Below are positions 18,214 through 27,415 of a stretch of 64,000 nt of DNA, one piece after another. The translations under genes were made by a program, and so were the position numbers. This stretch comes from Beduinella massiliensis (lineage in GTDB: Bacteria > Bacillota > Clostridia > Christensenellales > Aristaeellaceae), in NCBI RefSeq assembly GCF_900199405.1, contig NZ_LT963430.1:1891605-1955604 (forward strand). The letters are read 5' to 3'. The stretch's first letter is position 1; every line of letters begins with the position of its first letter. The notes below the pieces were generated by a model. That model was not told the origin of the DNA. It made no database searches and saw nothing but the letters and a program-made list of their open reading frames with translations.

Positions 18214-20424
18214 GTGACGAACGAGGTGTGTAGCAGCTTGGAAGAACTGCTCGGCAGGGTGCGCAAGTATCACCCGCAGGCCGACGGCGAGGCGCTGATT
18301 GAGAAGGCGTATTCCTTTGCCGAAAAGGCCCACGCGGAGCAGCGGCGCAAGTCCGGCGAGCCATATTTCGTGCACCCGCTCACCGTCGCGGGCATCCTGG
18401 CGTCGCTCATGCTGGACGCGCCGACCATCGCGGCGGGGCTCTTGCACGACACGGTGGAGGACTGCGAGGGCGTGACGCTGGACGTCATCGAAAAGGAGTT
18501 CGGCCAGGAGGTCGCCGTGCTGGTGGACGGCGTGACGAAGTTGGGCAAGCTGGAGTTCAACTCGCGCGAGGAGCAGCAGGCTGAATCTCTGCGCAAGATG
18601 ATCCTCGCGATGTCCAAGGACATCCGCGTCGTGCTCATCAAGCTCGCGGACCGCCTGCACAACATGCGCACGCTGAAGTTTCAGTCGCCCGAGAAGCAGC
18701 GGCTGATCGCCCAGGAGACGTTGGACATCTACGCGCCGCTGGCGCACCGACTGGGCGTGTATAAGATCAAGCAGGAGCTGGAAGACCTTTGCCTGCGCTA
18801 TTTGGATCCGCAGGGCTACCAGAACCTCATTCAGAAGGTCGGCATGCGTCGAGCGGAACGAGAGGAATCGATCCGCCTGGTCATCAAGCAGCTCGGCCAG
18901 AAAATCGAGGAGCTGGGCATCCGCTACGACATCGACGGGCGGCCTAAGCATTTTTACAGCATTTACAAGAAGATGGTGCTCCAAAACAAGCCCTTTGAGC
19001 AGATTTTCGATTTGATCGCCATCCGCGTTCTGGTCGATACCATCCCGGACTGCTACGCGGTGCTGGGCATCGTGCATACGCTCTGGAAGCAGGTGCCCAA
19101 CCGCTTCAAGGACTACATCTCCACCCCGAAGCCGAACATGTACCAGTCGCTGCACACCACGGTGGTGGGGCAGAACGGCATGCCGTTTGAGGTGCAGATT
19201 CGCACCTGGGAGATGCACCGCGTGGCGGAATTCGGCATCGCCGCGCACTGGCGCTATAAGGAAGGCAAGCAGTCCGGCGACGAGCTGGACAAGAAGCTGT
19301 ACTGGCTGCGCCAGATTCTGGACTGGCAGAACGAGACGAAGGATTCCAAGGAATTCATCAACAGCCTGAAGGTCGACCTGTTCAGCGACGAGGTCTTCGT
19401 CTTTACGCCCAAGGGCGACATCCTCGACCTGCCCAAGGGCGCGACGCCGATCGACTTCGCCTACCGCATCCACAGCGCGGTGGGCAATAAGTGCATCGGC
19501 GCAAAGGTGAATGGACGCATTGTGACGCTGGATACGCCGCTGAACACCGGCGACTTCGTGGAAATCATCACCCAGGCGAACGCCAAGGGGCCCAGCATGG
19601 ACTGGCTGAAGGTGGCGAAGACCTCGCAGGCAAAGGCGAAGATCCGCCAGTTCTTTAAGCGCGAGCTTAAGGAAGAAAACGTCGCCAAGGGCCGCGATAT
19701 GCTGGAATACGAGGCCAGGCGACAGGCGGTAAACCTGCCCTCGCTGCTCAAAAACGAGTATCTGGAGCCGCTTCTCAAGAAGTACGCATTCTTTGACGTG
19801 GACGACATCTACGCCGCCGTGGGCTACGGAGGTCTGGCGGCCAGCCATGTCGTCACGCGCCTCGTGGAGGAACAGCGGCGCCGGGAAAAGCCCGCGCTGC
19901 CCGCCGCCCCGCCGGTCGTTTCGCCGGAGGAACAGCGCGCACGCCAGCAGCAGGCGGCCCAGCAGCACGCGGGAGGCAGCGACCATGGCATCTTCGTGCG
20001 CGGCGAGCCGGGCATGCTGGTGCGCTTCGCGCGCTGCTGCAGCCCGCTGCCGGGGGATGAAATCGTCGGCTACATCACGCGCGGGCGCGGGGTGACCGTG
20101 CACAAGGCGGACTGCATCAATGTGCTCTCGGAGATCGATTCCGACCGGCTGGTGGAGGTGTCCTGGGATGCGGAGGCCAAGACCAGCTACAACGGCAGCG
20201 TGCAGATTCTGGCTTACGACCGCGAGGGGCTGCTCGCGGACCTCGTGCTGTTCATCAGCAGTCTCAAGGTGATGATCAGCGCGATATCCGCCAAGACGAA
20301 CAAGAATCAGACGTGCACGATCAACGTGACGCTGGAGGTCAAGAACCGCCAGGAGCTGGACAAGATTATCAAGCAGCTGAGCAAGCGCTCGGACGTCATC
20401 GAGATCTTCCGCGTTTCAATCTGA
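18214..20424 (+). CDS. relA: Bifunctional (p)ppGpp synthetase/hydrolase RelA/SpoT
   Basis: This Rel protein makes and degrades the alarmone (p)ppGpp. The 736-residue chain has an HD hydrolase domain (AGLLHDTVEDC, with the second HD region ADRLHNMRT), the synthetase domain (GRPKHFYSIYKKM), a TGS domain (VFTPKGDILDLPKGATPIDFAY is the hallmark region), a zinc-finger-like CC/CI segment and a C-terminal ACT domain. Both enzymatic centres look intact. GTG start nine bases after AAAGGAG. Directly followed by dtd, the order usual in Firmicutes. Confidence 0.96.
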   Translation: MTNEVCSSLEELLGRVRKYHPQADGEALIEKAYSFAEKAHAEQRRKSGEPYFVHPLTVAGILASLMLDAPTIAAGLLHDTVEDCEGVTLDVIEKEFGQEVAVLVDGVTKLGKLEFNSREEQQAESLRKMILAMSKDIRVVLIKLADRLHNMRTLKFQSPEKQRLIAQETLDIYAPLAHRLGVYKIKQELEDLCLRYLDPQGYQNLIQKVGMRRAEREESIRLVIKQLGQKIEELGIRYDIDGRPKHFYSIYKKMVLQNKPFEQIFDLIAIRVLVDTIPDCYAVLGIVHTLWKQVPNRFKDYISTPKPNMYQSLHTTVVGQNGMPFEVQIRTWEMHRVAEFGIAAHWRYKEGKQSGDELDKKLYWLRQILDWQNETKDSKEFINSLKVDLFSDEVFVFTPKGDILDLPKGATPIDFAYRIHSAVGNKCIGAKVNGRIVTLDTPLNTGDFVEIITQANAKGPSMDWLKVAKTSQAKAKIRQFFKRELKEENVAKGRDMLEYEARRQAVNLPSLLKNEYLEPLLKKYAFFDVDDIYAAVGYGGLAASHVVTRLVEEQRRREKPALPAAPPVVSPEEQRARQQQAAQQHAGGSDHGIFVRGEPGMLVRFARCCSPLPGDEIVGYITRGRGVTVHKADCINVLSEIDSDRLVEVSWDAEAKTSYNGSVQILAYDREGLLADLVLFISSLKVMISAISAKTNKNQTCTINVTLEVKNRQELDKIIKQLSKRSDVIEIFRVSI

Positions 20425-20444
20425 AGGAAAGGACTTATCCGCAG

Positions 20445-20894
20445 ATGAGACTGGTCGTTCAGCGCGTGAAGGGCGCGCACGTGGAAATAGAGAAAAAGAC
20501 CGTAGGCAGCGTCGGAGTGGGACTGCTGGTGCTCGTGGGGGTGGAGGAAGGCGACGGGCAGGAGGACGTGGACTACTGCGTAGAGAAGACGGCGCACCTT
20601 CGCATCTTTGAGGACGAGGCGGGCAAGATGAACCGATCCGTGATGGACGTGGGCGGCGGGGTGCTCGCGGTTTCGCAGTTTACGCTGCACGGCGACGTGC
20701 GCCGCGGCAGGCGGCCCAGCTTTATCAAGGCCGCGCGTCCGGAGACGGCCACCGCGCTTTACGACGCCTACTGTGAAGGACTGCGCGCGCAGGGGCTGCA
20801 CGTGGAGACGGGCGTCTTTCAGGCGGACATGCAGGTATACCTTTGCAACGACGGCCCGGTCACGCTGCTGGTGGACAGCAGGAGGTGCTTTTAA
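20445..20894 (+). CDS. dtd: D-aminoacyl-tRNA deacylase
   Basis: Dtd removes D-amino acids mistakenly attached to tRNA. The 149-residue protein starts MRLVVQRVKGAHVEI and has the two active-site motifs SQFTL and the GPVT of NDGPVTLLVDS. Length is typical. It starts 20 bases after relA, and its TAA overlaps the next ATG by one base. Confidence 0.96.
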   Translation: MRLVVQRVKGAHVEIEKKTVGSVGVGLLVLVGVEEGDGQEDVDYCVEKTAHLRIFEDEAGKMNRSVMDVGGGVLAVSQFTLHGDVRRGRRPSFIKAARPETATALYDAYCEGLRAQGLHVETGVFQADMQVYLCNDGPVTLLVDSRRCF

Positions 20895-21499
20895 TGAACT
20901 ACGAGATCGAAAAGCTGACGGGCGGGCCGCTCGCGGTCAACACGTACATCCTGAGCGCGCCAGGGCGGGACGACTGCGTGGTCGTGGATCCCGGCGTGCC
21001 GTTCGCGCAGCTCGAGGAAGGGCTTGCAGGAAGGCGCGCTGCGGCCGTGATCCTGACGCACGCGCACTTTGACCACATGCTGACGCTCCCGCCCCTTCGG
21101 GATGCGGGGGCGCCGCTTTACCTGCACCGGCTGGACGCTCCGATGCTTTCGGACGAGCGGCTTAACCTGTGCGCGGCCATCGGAAAACACCTGACTGCGG
21201 AGCCCGCTGAGCGTCTTTTGGAGGACGAGGACGTGGTGGAAGCGGCGGGGGTGACCCTGCGCGCGCTGCATACGCCGGGTCATACGCCCGGCGGCCTGTG
21301 CCTGCTGATCGGAGACGATCTGCTTTCGGGCGACACGATGTTCTGCGGAGGATATGGCCGCACGGATTTTCCGGGCGGCAGCGCGCGGGAGCTTCGCGCA
21401 TCGCTCGCCCGGCTTTGCGCGCTGGAAGGCCGTATTCGCGTGCATCCGGGGCACGGCATGGATACGACGATCGCGGAAGAACGGGAGGCGCACGCTTGA
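20894..21499 (+). CDS. Metallo-beta-lactamase-fold hydrolase (glyoxalase II-like)
   Basis: This 201-residue protein has the zinc-binding motif THAHFDH, then HTPGHTPGG, SGDTMF and a late PGHG histidine, which together form the binuclear metal site. The family acts on thioesters such as S-lactoylglutathione-like compounds, but the substrate is not fixed by sequence. It lies between dtd and hemZ, overlapping both by one and four bases, a common relA-dtd-MBL-hemZ arrangement. ATG follows GGAGG by eight bases. Confidence 0.88.
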   Translation: MNYEIEKLTGGPLAVNTYILSAPGRDDCVVVDPGVPFAQLEEGLAGRRAAAVILTHAHFDHMLTLPPLRDAGAPLYLHRLDAPMLSDERLNLCAAIGKHLTAEPAERLLEDEDVVEAAGVTLRALHTPGHTPGGLCLLIGDDLLSGDTMFCGGYGRTDFPGGSARELRASLARLCALEGRIRVHPGHGMDTTIAEEREAHA

Positions 21500-22971
21500 A
21501 GGTTTACATCAGGACGGATACGCCGCAGTTTTTGCCGGATCTGTCGGACGTGGTACGCCTCTTTTTCGGGGAGGGGTCTGCTCTTTTTACGCCGGAGGGC
21601 AGCGACGCGACGCTTTCCCACACGCATGCGGAACAGGACGGCGTATGGCACGAGCGCTGCGTCTTTACGCAGGGAGACCGCTTGCTGGAGCAGGAGAAGC
21701 AGGCGCAGGCCGTGCGCGGCGGGCTTGCAGAAAAGCGCTACTTTAAGCGCGCGGTCAAGCTCTGCTGCTACGAGCTGCTCAAGCGCGCCGCGGGCATGCG
21801 GCCGCCGTGGGGCTCGCTGACCGGCATTCGGCCCACGCGTCTTTTTTACGCGCAGTTGCAGCAGGGCGACACGATGGACGAGGCGGAGCGCGCGATGCGG
21901 GAGACGTTCGACCTGTCGGAGGGCAAGGCGGCCCTGCTGCGCGAGATCATCACGAGCCAGCGCGGGCTCATCGAGCGCGCGCCGAACGAGGCGGATGTGT
22001 ACGTCGGTATCCCGTTTTGCACGACGCGATGCGCTTACTGCTCGTTTTCCTCGGGCGAGATCGGAGACGGGCGCCTGGTGGAGCCCTACCTCGCGGCGCT
22101 GGGGCACGAAATCGAAGCGGCGCGCGCGCTGATGGACGAGGCGGGGCTGCGCATGCGTGCGCTCTATGTGGGCGGCGGAACGCCCACAGCCCTTCGCGCG
22201 GGGCAGCTTGCGCACCTGCTCGACAGGCTGATGCGCGCGTTCCCCGAGGCCACGGAGTGGACGGTGGAGGCCGGGCGGCCGGATACGCTGAGCGAGGAGA
22301 AGCTGCGCGCGCTGCGGGATTTTCCGGTCGGGCGCATCAGCATCAACCCGCAGACGATGAACGACGCGACGCTTCAAAAAATAGGCCGCGCACATACCGC
22401 TAAGGACGTCCGGGACGCTTACGCCTTAGCGCGGCATATGGGTTTCGACCACATCAATATGGATCTGATCGCCGCGCTGCCGGGGGAGACGCCCGCGGAC
22501 TTTGAACGCACGCTGGCAGAAATTCGCTCGCTTGCGCCCGAAAGCCTGACGGTACACACGCTGGCGGTCAAGCGCTCCTCGCGGCTGCATGAGCAGAACT
22601 ACCGCCCGACGGAAACAGACACGGTGCAGGGGATGGTGGAGCGGGGCCTTGAGGCGGCGCACGCCATGGGCATGCACGCCTACTACCTGTACCGGCAAAA
22701 GTACATGGCGGGCAACCTGGAAAACGTAGGCTACGCGCTGCCGGGACATGCCTGTACCTATAATATCGACATCATGGAGGAGACGACCTCCATTCTGGCT
22801 CTGGGCGCTGGCGGCATTTCCAAGCGGGTGCAGGACGATGCGGAAAAGCGCATCCGCCGCGCGCCGAACGTTTCCAATATCGAGCAGTATACCGCGCGCG
22901 TGGACGAGATGATCGAAAGAAAGCGCGAACTGTTTTTGAAGGACGCGCTACAGGAGAAAAATGCGCTCTAA
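21496..22971 (+). CDS. hemZ: HemZ-type radical SAM protein (coproporphyrinogen dehydrogenase-like)
   Basis: The 491-residue protein has an N-terminal domain of about 160 residues followed by a radical SAM core with the HemN-type cluster motif CTTRCAYCSF, then YVGGGTPTAL, SINPQTMND and the HemN-like C-terminal part. HemZ is named for anaerobic coproporphyrinogen III oxidation, but the role is disputed and no other heme genes are present here. TTG start at 21496 overlaps the previous stop (TTGA) and has GGGAGG eight bases upstream. Confidence 0.88.
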   Translation: MKVYIRTDTPQFLPDLSDVVRLFFGEGSALFTPEGSDATLSHTHAEQDGVWHERCVFTQGDRLLEQEKQAQAVRGGLAEKRYFKRAVKLCCYELLKRAAGMRPPWGSLTGIRPTRLFYAQLQQGDTMDEAERAMRETFDLSEGKAALLREIITSQRGLIERAPNEADVYVGIPFCTTRCAYCSFSSGEIGDGRLVEPYLAALGHEIEAARALMDEAGLRMRALYVGGGTPTALRAGQLAHLLDRLMRAFPEATEWTVEAGRPDTLSEEKLRALRDFPVGRISINPQTMNDATLQKIGRAHTAKDVRDAYALARHMGFDHINMDLIAALPGETPADFERTLAEIRSLAPESLTVHTLAVKRSSRLHEQNYRPTETDTVQGMVERGLEAAHAMGMHAYYLYRQKYMAGNLENVGYALPGHACTYNIDIMEETTSILALGAGGISKRVQDDAEKRIRRAPNVSNIEQYTARVDEMIERKRELFLKDALQEKNAL

Positions 22972-22979
22972 CTGCGAGA

Positions 22980-23008
22980 TTGCAAAGCAGGCGTTTTTCG
23001 TGTAAAAT
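22980..23008 (+). promoter_or_regulatory. Promoter for the 23059 gene
   Basis: TTGCAA (22980-22985), 17 bases, TAAAAT (23003-23008). Transcription should begin near 23015, downstream of the first in-frame ATG at 23014. Confidence 0.7.
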
Positions 23009-23058
23009 AAGGAATGGCTATGGACGTCCGCCAGGGCGGCGAAAGGGGGCCGGCATGC

Positions 23059-24081
23059 GTGCTGATCGACGATAAGGACGACCTGAGGCGCTGTATCCGC
23101 GCGTGCGTGCGCGGCCTTTCGCTCGTGGACGTAGCGACGCGCCTTGACGTCGCCCGCCCGCAGATGGGCGTGGATGCGGCAATGCGTTCTATCGCGCCGG
23201 GCGAACCGCCGGACGAAGCTTTCGCGCGCCTGATGATCGAAAGCACGCCCCTTTCCAAGGCGGCGCAGGACGTCGTGACTGCGCTGGACAGGCTGAATAT
23301 GCCGCAGGGCGACTTGCAGGTCATCCGCATGCGGGAAGCGTCCTTGACGCCCAGCGCGTATCTGGAGATGGTGCGTGCGCAGGCGGGGCTTGCCGCTGCG
23401 CTTTCGCCCGTTGTGCCCGATGCGTACGGCGGGGAGCGGGCGGTGGACTTTCTCGTTCCGGCGCTCGACCTTTCGTCCTGCCGGGGCGAGGCGGGGCGCT
23501 ACGCCGAAGGCTACGGCGAAACCGCGCAAAGGCTTACAGCCTATGTAAAGGAACAGGGCATCCGGGACGCGGCGCTCGGCGAGGTGGACGCGCAGGCGCT
23601 GCTGGACGGTTGGATGCGCTACGCTTTCTGCCCGCTTTGTGAGGACGCGGGGCTCGTGCTCACGCTGGGGCTTTCGGACGAGGCGGCGCTTTCGGCGCTG
23701 CTATCGATGATGCGGGATTTCCCGCGGTTGAGGGCCGCTGTATGGTGCGCGCATGCCGGGGACGAGGCGGCGCTGCTTACGGCCGCAGCGGCGCGTCGGG
23801 ACAGGCTGCTGCCCTGCATTCGTCCGGAATCGATCCCGCTGGCGCTGGAGGACGACAGGCCGCGCTTTTTGTTGCGTCCGAGCCTTGCGGCGGCTGCGGA
23901 CAGGACCATCGGCTACTGGCGGCGGATGCGCGCGCAGACGGCGCGCACGCTCTATGAATGCTATCTCCCGCTTTTAAGAAGCGGATTTGCGCTGACGGAT
24001 CAGGGCATCGAGCAGGACATCCTGCGCATGATGCAGACGGGTTTCGACGCGCTGCACGAGGATATTTTAGAGGACATTTAA
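23059..24081 (+). CDS. Hypothetical protein, possibly TIM-barrel/amidohydrolase-like
   Basis: I cannot name this 340-residue protein. It is soluble, rich in Ala/Leu/Arg, and its C-terminal half (WCAHAGDEAALL, GYWRRMRAQTARTLYECYLPLLRSGFALTDQGIEQDIL) recalls amidohydrolase-like barrels such as uronate isomerases, but no full metal-site motif is seen. I chose GTG 23059: GAAAGGGGG lies about nine bases upstream, and the mapped promoter would start RNA at about 23015, making ATG 23014 unusable. A cyclophilin gene follows after 18 bases. Confidence 0.6.
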   Translation: MLIDDKDDLRRCIRACVRGLSLVDVATRLDVARPQMGVDAAMRSIAPGEPPDEAFARLMIESTPLSKAAQDVVTALDRLNMPQGDLQVIRMREASLTPSAYLEMVRAQAGLAAALSPVVPDAYGGERAVDFLVPALDLSSCRGEAGRYAEGYGETAQRLTAYVKEQGIRDAALGEVDAQALLDGWMRYAFCPLCEDAGLVLTLGLSDEAALSALLSMMRDFPRLRAAVWCAHAGDEAALLTAAAARRDRLLPCIRPESIPLALEDDRPRFLLRPSLAAAADRTIGYWRRMRAQTARTLYECYLPLLRSGFALTDQGIEQDILRMMQTGFDALHEDILEDI

Positions 24082-24099
24082 TGAGGAGGATCATTCAAA

Positions 24100-24627
24100 A
24101 TGGAGAGCAAGAACCCGATTTTTACGATTGAGATGGAAGACGGCGGCAGGATGGTGGGCGAACTGTACCCGGAGGTCGCGCCCAACAGCGTGGCGAACTT
24201 TGTGGAGCTGGCCAACAAGGGCTTTTATGACGGCGTCATCTTTCATCGAGTGATTCCCGGCTTCATGATTCAGGGCGGCGACCCGAAGGGCATGGGCGTC
24301 GGAGGCCCGGGCTACAGCATCCGCGGAGAGTTCCGTCAGAACGGCTTCCCGAACGATCTGAAGCACTCGCGCGGCGTGCTTTCCATGGCGCGTTCGATGA
24401 TGCCCGATTCCGCGGGCTCGCAGTTCTTCATCATGGTGGCGGATGCGCCGCACCTGGACGGCAGCTATGCGGCGTTCGGCAAGGTAACCGAGGGCATGGA
24501 AACGGCGGACGCGATCGTCAGCCAGAAGCGCGACAAGCACGACAAGCCGCTTGCGGAGCAGAAGATGAAGCGCGTGCGCGTGGAAACGTTCGGCCAGGAG
24601 TACAAGGCGGAAAAGCTGGCCCACTGA
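24100..24627 (+). CDS. Cyclophilin-type peptidyl-prolyl cis-trans isomerase
   Basis: This enzyme speeds proline cis-trans isomerisation during folding. The 175-residue protein has the cyclophilin core FHRVIPGFMIQGGDP (with catalytic Arg), the S-x2-SQFFI-like GSQFFIMVAD and LDGSYAAFGKVTEGM. No signal peptide is present, so it is cytoplasmic. GAGGAGG lies upstream of the ATG. It is followed after 13 bases by zapA. Confidence 0.94.
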   Translation: MESKNPIFTIEMEDGGRMVGELYPEVAPNSVANFVELANKGFYDGVIFHRVIPGFMIQGGDPKGMGVGGPGYSIRGEFRQNGFPNDLKHSRGVLSMARSMMPDSAGSQFFIMVADAPHLDGSYAAFGKVTEGMETADAIVSQKRDKHDKPLAEQKMKRVRVETFGQEYKAEKLAH

Positions 24628-24640
24628 GGAGGAATGCCCG

Positions 24641-24964
24641 GTGGATAAGATCAAGACGACGGTGAAGATCGCGGGGAAGGATTACACGCTCGTGGGCACC
24701 GAGTCCGAAGAGCACATCCGGCGCGTGGCGGTTTACGTCGATCGGAAGATGGAAGAGCTTGCGCTTACCTCGCGCATGCCGCAGAACATGGTGGCCGTGC
24801 TGACCGCCATGAATATCGCGGACGATTTGCTCAAGGCGCAGGATGAGAACACGCGCCTGCGCAAGGAGATCATGCAGGTGCACCAGCAGCTCACGGCGAT
24901 GCGCATCGAGCACAACGCACCGCCGATGAAACGCACGCAGGATGCCGCTAAGGACAGGGAGTAA
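24641..24964 (+). CDS. zapA: Cell division protein ZapA
   Basis: ZapA bundles FtsZ filaments at the division ring. The 107-residue protein has the family's N-terminal strand region (KTTVKIAGKDYTLVGTESEEHIRRVA), then a long C-terminal coiled coil. GTG start with GAGGAGG eight bases upstream. A strong terminator closes this transcription unit. Confidence 0.9.
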   Translation: MDKIKTTVKIAGKDYTLVGTESEEHIRRVAVYVDRKMEELALTSRMPQNMVAVLTAMNIADDLLKAQDENTRLRKEIMQVHQQLTAMRIEHNAPPMKRTQDAAKDRE

Positions 24965-24967
24965 TTC

Positions 24968-25028
24968 GGGCTGCCCGGGGAAAGCGCCGCGATATCGCGG
25001 CAGCTCCCCGGGATAGCCCCTCTTTTTT
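24968..25028 (+). terminator. Terminator after zapA
   Basis: Nested stems GGGCT/AGCCC, CCCGGGG/CCCCGGG and an inner CCGCGA-rich hairpin end in a T-rich run (25021-25028). The next gene starts only 12 bases later. Confidence 0.85.
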
Positions 25029-25040
25029 GGGGGAAATTCG

Positions 25041-27401
25041 ATGGAGCTTTTATCGCCTGCCGGAAATCGGGATGCGCTGGTCGCGGCCGTGCAAAACGGC
25101 GCGGACGCGGTATACCTGGGCTATACGGCCTTCGGCGCGCGCAGCTATGCGGGCAACTTCGACGACGCGGGGCTGGCGGACGCTGTCCGCTACTGTCACG
25201 AACGCGGCAAGCGCGTGTACGTGACGGTCAACACGCTTGTGAAGGACGCGGAGATGGACGACGCGGCGGACGTGCTGGAGATGCTTTCGAGGGGCCACGC
25301 GGACGCGGTGATCGTGCAGGATCTGGGGCTGGCGGCGCTTTGCCGCGAGCGTTTCCCGGATCTTCCGCTGCACGCGAGCACGCAGATGACGATTCACAAC
25401 GCGCAGGGCGTAAGCCTGCTGCGCGACATGGGCTTTACGCGCGTCGTTCCGGCGCGCGAGTGCCCACTTTCGGAGATCCGCGCGATCGCGGCCGGAGGGC
25501 TGGAGACGGAGGTGTTCGTGCATGGGGCGCTTTGCGTCAGCGTGTCCGGGCAGTGCCTGTTTTCCAGCATGGTCGGCGGGCGCAGTGGAAACCGGGGCAA
25601 GTGCGCGCAGCCTTGCCGCATGCGTTACCGGCAGGCGGACGGCACGGATGGATACCTGCTTTCCACGCGCGACCTGATGCTGCTTTCAAGGCTTGGGGAG
25701 CTGCGGGATGCGGGCGTGGCCTCGCTCAAGATCGAGGGGCGCATGAAGCGTCCGGAATATGTAGCGGTGGTGACGGCCGCGTACCGACGGGCGCTTAACT
25801 GCGCCATGCGGGGCGAGCCTTACACGCCGGACGACGAGACAGCGCGCGCGCTGCTTCAAATCTTCAATCGGGGCGGTTTTACCGAGGGCTACCTGACGGG
25901 GCGCACAAACGAGGCGCTCATGAGCTGGAAGCGGCCCAACCATTGGGGCGTGCCGGTCGGAAAGGTGACGCGCATGCGCGGCGAGCTCGCGGGCGTTCGC
26001 CTGACCGAGGCGCTCAACGACGGCGACGGCCTGGCGATTCGCGGCGAGCGAGAGCGCGAGACGGTCTATGCCGGCCCCTTTCAGCCTGCGGGCAGCGAGG
26101 CGACGGTGCGCGTCGCGGGCGGCGAAGCCATGCCCCGCGCGGGCGACGAGGTCTTCCGCCTGACGGACGCCCTGCAGATGGCGAAGGCGCGCGAGAGCTA
26201 CGCGAAGGAAACCGTGCGCATTCCCTTTGACGCGCGCCTGACGGCGCGGATCGGCGAGCGGCCCACGCTTACGGTCACCGACGGCGCGCACGAGGCGTCC
26301 GTATTGGGAGAGCAGATCGTTCAAGCGGCTGAGAGCCGGGCGCTGGACGAAGCGGGCGCCAGACGGCAGATCGAAAAGACGGGCGACACGCCCTACGCGC
26401 TCAGGAATTTGACGCTGTCGGGCGAGGGCACGTTTTTGCCTGCCTCGGCGCTCAATGCCCTGCGCCGGGACGCACTGTCGGCGCTTTCAAGCCTACGGTG
26501 CGCGCGGCCGGCTCCGCATATTCTGCTGCCGTCCCCGTTGACGCAAAGGCCGACGGGCGAGCGCCTGCTGATCGCAAGGACGCCGCGCCTGGAGCTCGCG
26601 GATCGCCTGCTCGCAAGCGGGGCAGACTGGATCTATTGGGAGCCGGACGACCTGCGCACCCAGGCGCTTGAACGCGCCATGACGGAGCAGGCGCCAAAGA
26701 CGCTGCAAAGGACGCTGATCGTCCTGCCGCAGGTCGCATGGACGGGGGAGCTGACAGCGCTCGCGCAGTTCATAAACGCGCGCGCAGACGTGCTTGCGGG
26801 CGCGGTGCTGGGCAATCCAGGGCAGTTTGCATTGAAGCTTCGCCTGCCTGTGGTGGCGGACGGCGCCCTTAACGTGATGAACGCGCGGACGGCAGACCTC
26901 CTCTTTGGGCGCGGCTGCGGGCGGGTGACGCTTTCGCCGGAGCTGAACCTTTCCGAGGTTCGGGAGGTCATCCGCGCGGGCGGAAGCTTTGAACTGATCG
27001 CTTACGGACGCGTGCAGCTCATGCTGCTTTCTCACTGCACGGACTGCGTAAAGCGCGGCGTTTCGGAGGCGGACGCCGCCTGCGAGCGCTGCGCTGCAGG
27101 CAGCGGGGCGCAAGGGCTGCCGCTGATAGACCGCAAAGGCTTTGCCTTTCCGGAAAGGCGGTTGCGCCTGCCTCACGGGTGCATGCTTCGCCTGTACAAC
27201 AGCGTGCCGACCGATCTTTCCCGCTACATGGAAAGGCTACTTTCGCTGCCGCTTTCCTTCCGGCTTCAATTTACAGACGAGGATGACGCGCTGTGCGCGG
27301 AAATCACTCGGCATTACCGCAGGCTGATGGACGCAAAGCCGTCCGACTTCGCCCTTCCCGGGCAGACGACGGCCGGGCATCTGCAGCGCGGCGTAGAATA
27401 A
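25041..27401 (+). CDS. Peptidase U32 family protein with DUF3656-like C-terminal part
   Basis: The 786-residue protein starts with the U32 hallmark MELLSPAGNRDALVAAVQNGADAVY-like segment and holds the family signature EVFVHGALCVSVSGQC with conserved cysteines, plus CAQPCR. Family members include RlhA, which hydroxylates 23S rRNA, so RNA modification is as likely as proteolysis. The long C-terminal half matches the size of the DUF3656-containing forms. GGGGGA lies eight bases before the ATG. Confidence 0.9.
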   Translation: MELLSPAGNRDALVAAVQNGADAVYLGYTAFGARSYAGNFDDAGLADAVRYCHERGKRVYVTVNTLVKDAEMDDAADVLEMLSRGHADAVIVQDLGLAALCRERFPDLPLHASTQMTIHNAQGVSLLRDMGFTRVVPARECPLSEIRAIAAGGLETEVFVHGALCVSVSGQCLFSSMVGGRSGNRGKCAQPCRMRYRQADGTDGYLLSTRDLMLLSRLGELRDAGVASLKIEGRMKRPEYVAVVTAAYRRALNCAMRGEPYTPDDETARALLQIFNRGGFTEGYLTGRTNEALMSWKRPNHWGVPVGKVTRMRGELAGVRLTEALNDGDGLAIRGERERETVYAGPFQPAGSEATVRVAGGEAMPRAGDEVFRLTDALQMAKARESYAKETVRIPFDARLTARIGERPTLTVTDGAHEASVLGEQIVQAAESRALDEAGARRQIEKTGDTPYALRNLTLSGEGTFLPASALNALRRDALSALSSLRCARPAPHILLPSPLTQRPTGERLLIARTPRLELADRLLASGADWIYWEPDDLRTQALERAMTEQAPKTLQRTLIVLPQVAWTGELTALAQFINARADVLAGAVLGNPGQFALKLRLPVVADGALNVMNARTADLLFGRGCGRVTLSPELNLSEVREVIRAGGSFELIAYGRVQLMLLSHCTDCVKRGVSEADAACERCAAGSGAQGLPLIDRKGFAFPERRLRLPHGCMLRLYNSVPTDLSRYMERLLSLPLSFRLQFTDEDDALCAEITRHYRRLMDAKPSDFALPGQTTAGHLQRGVE

Positions 27402-27415
27402 AGAGGGGGATACCC

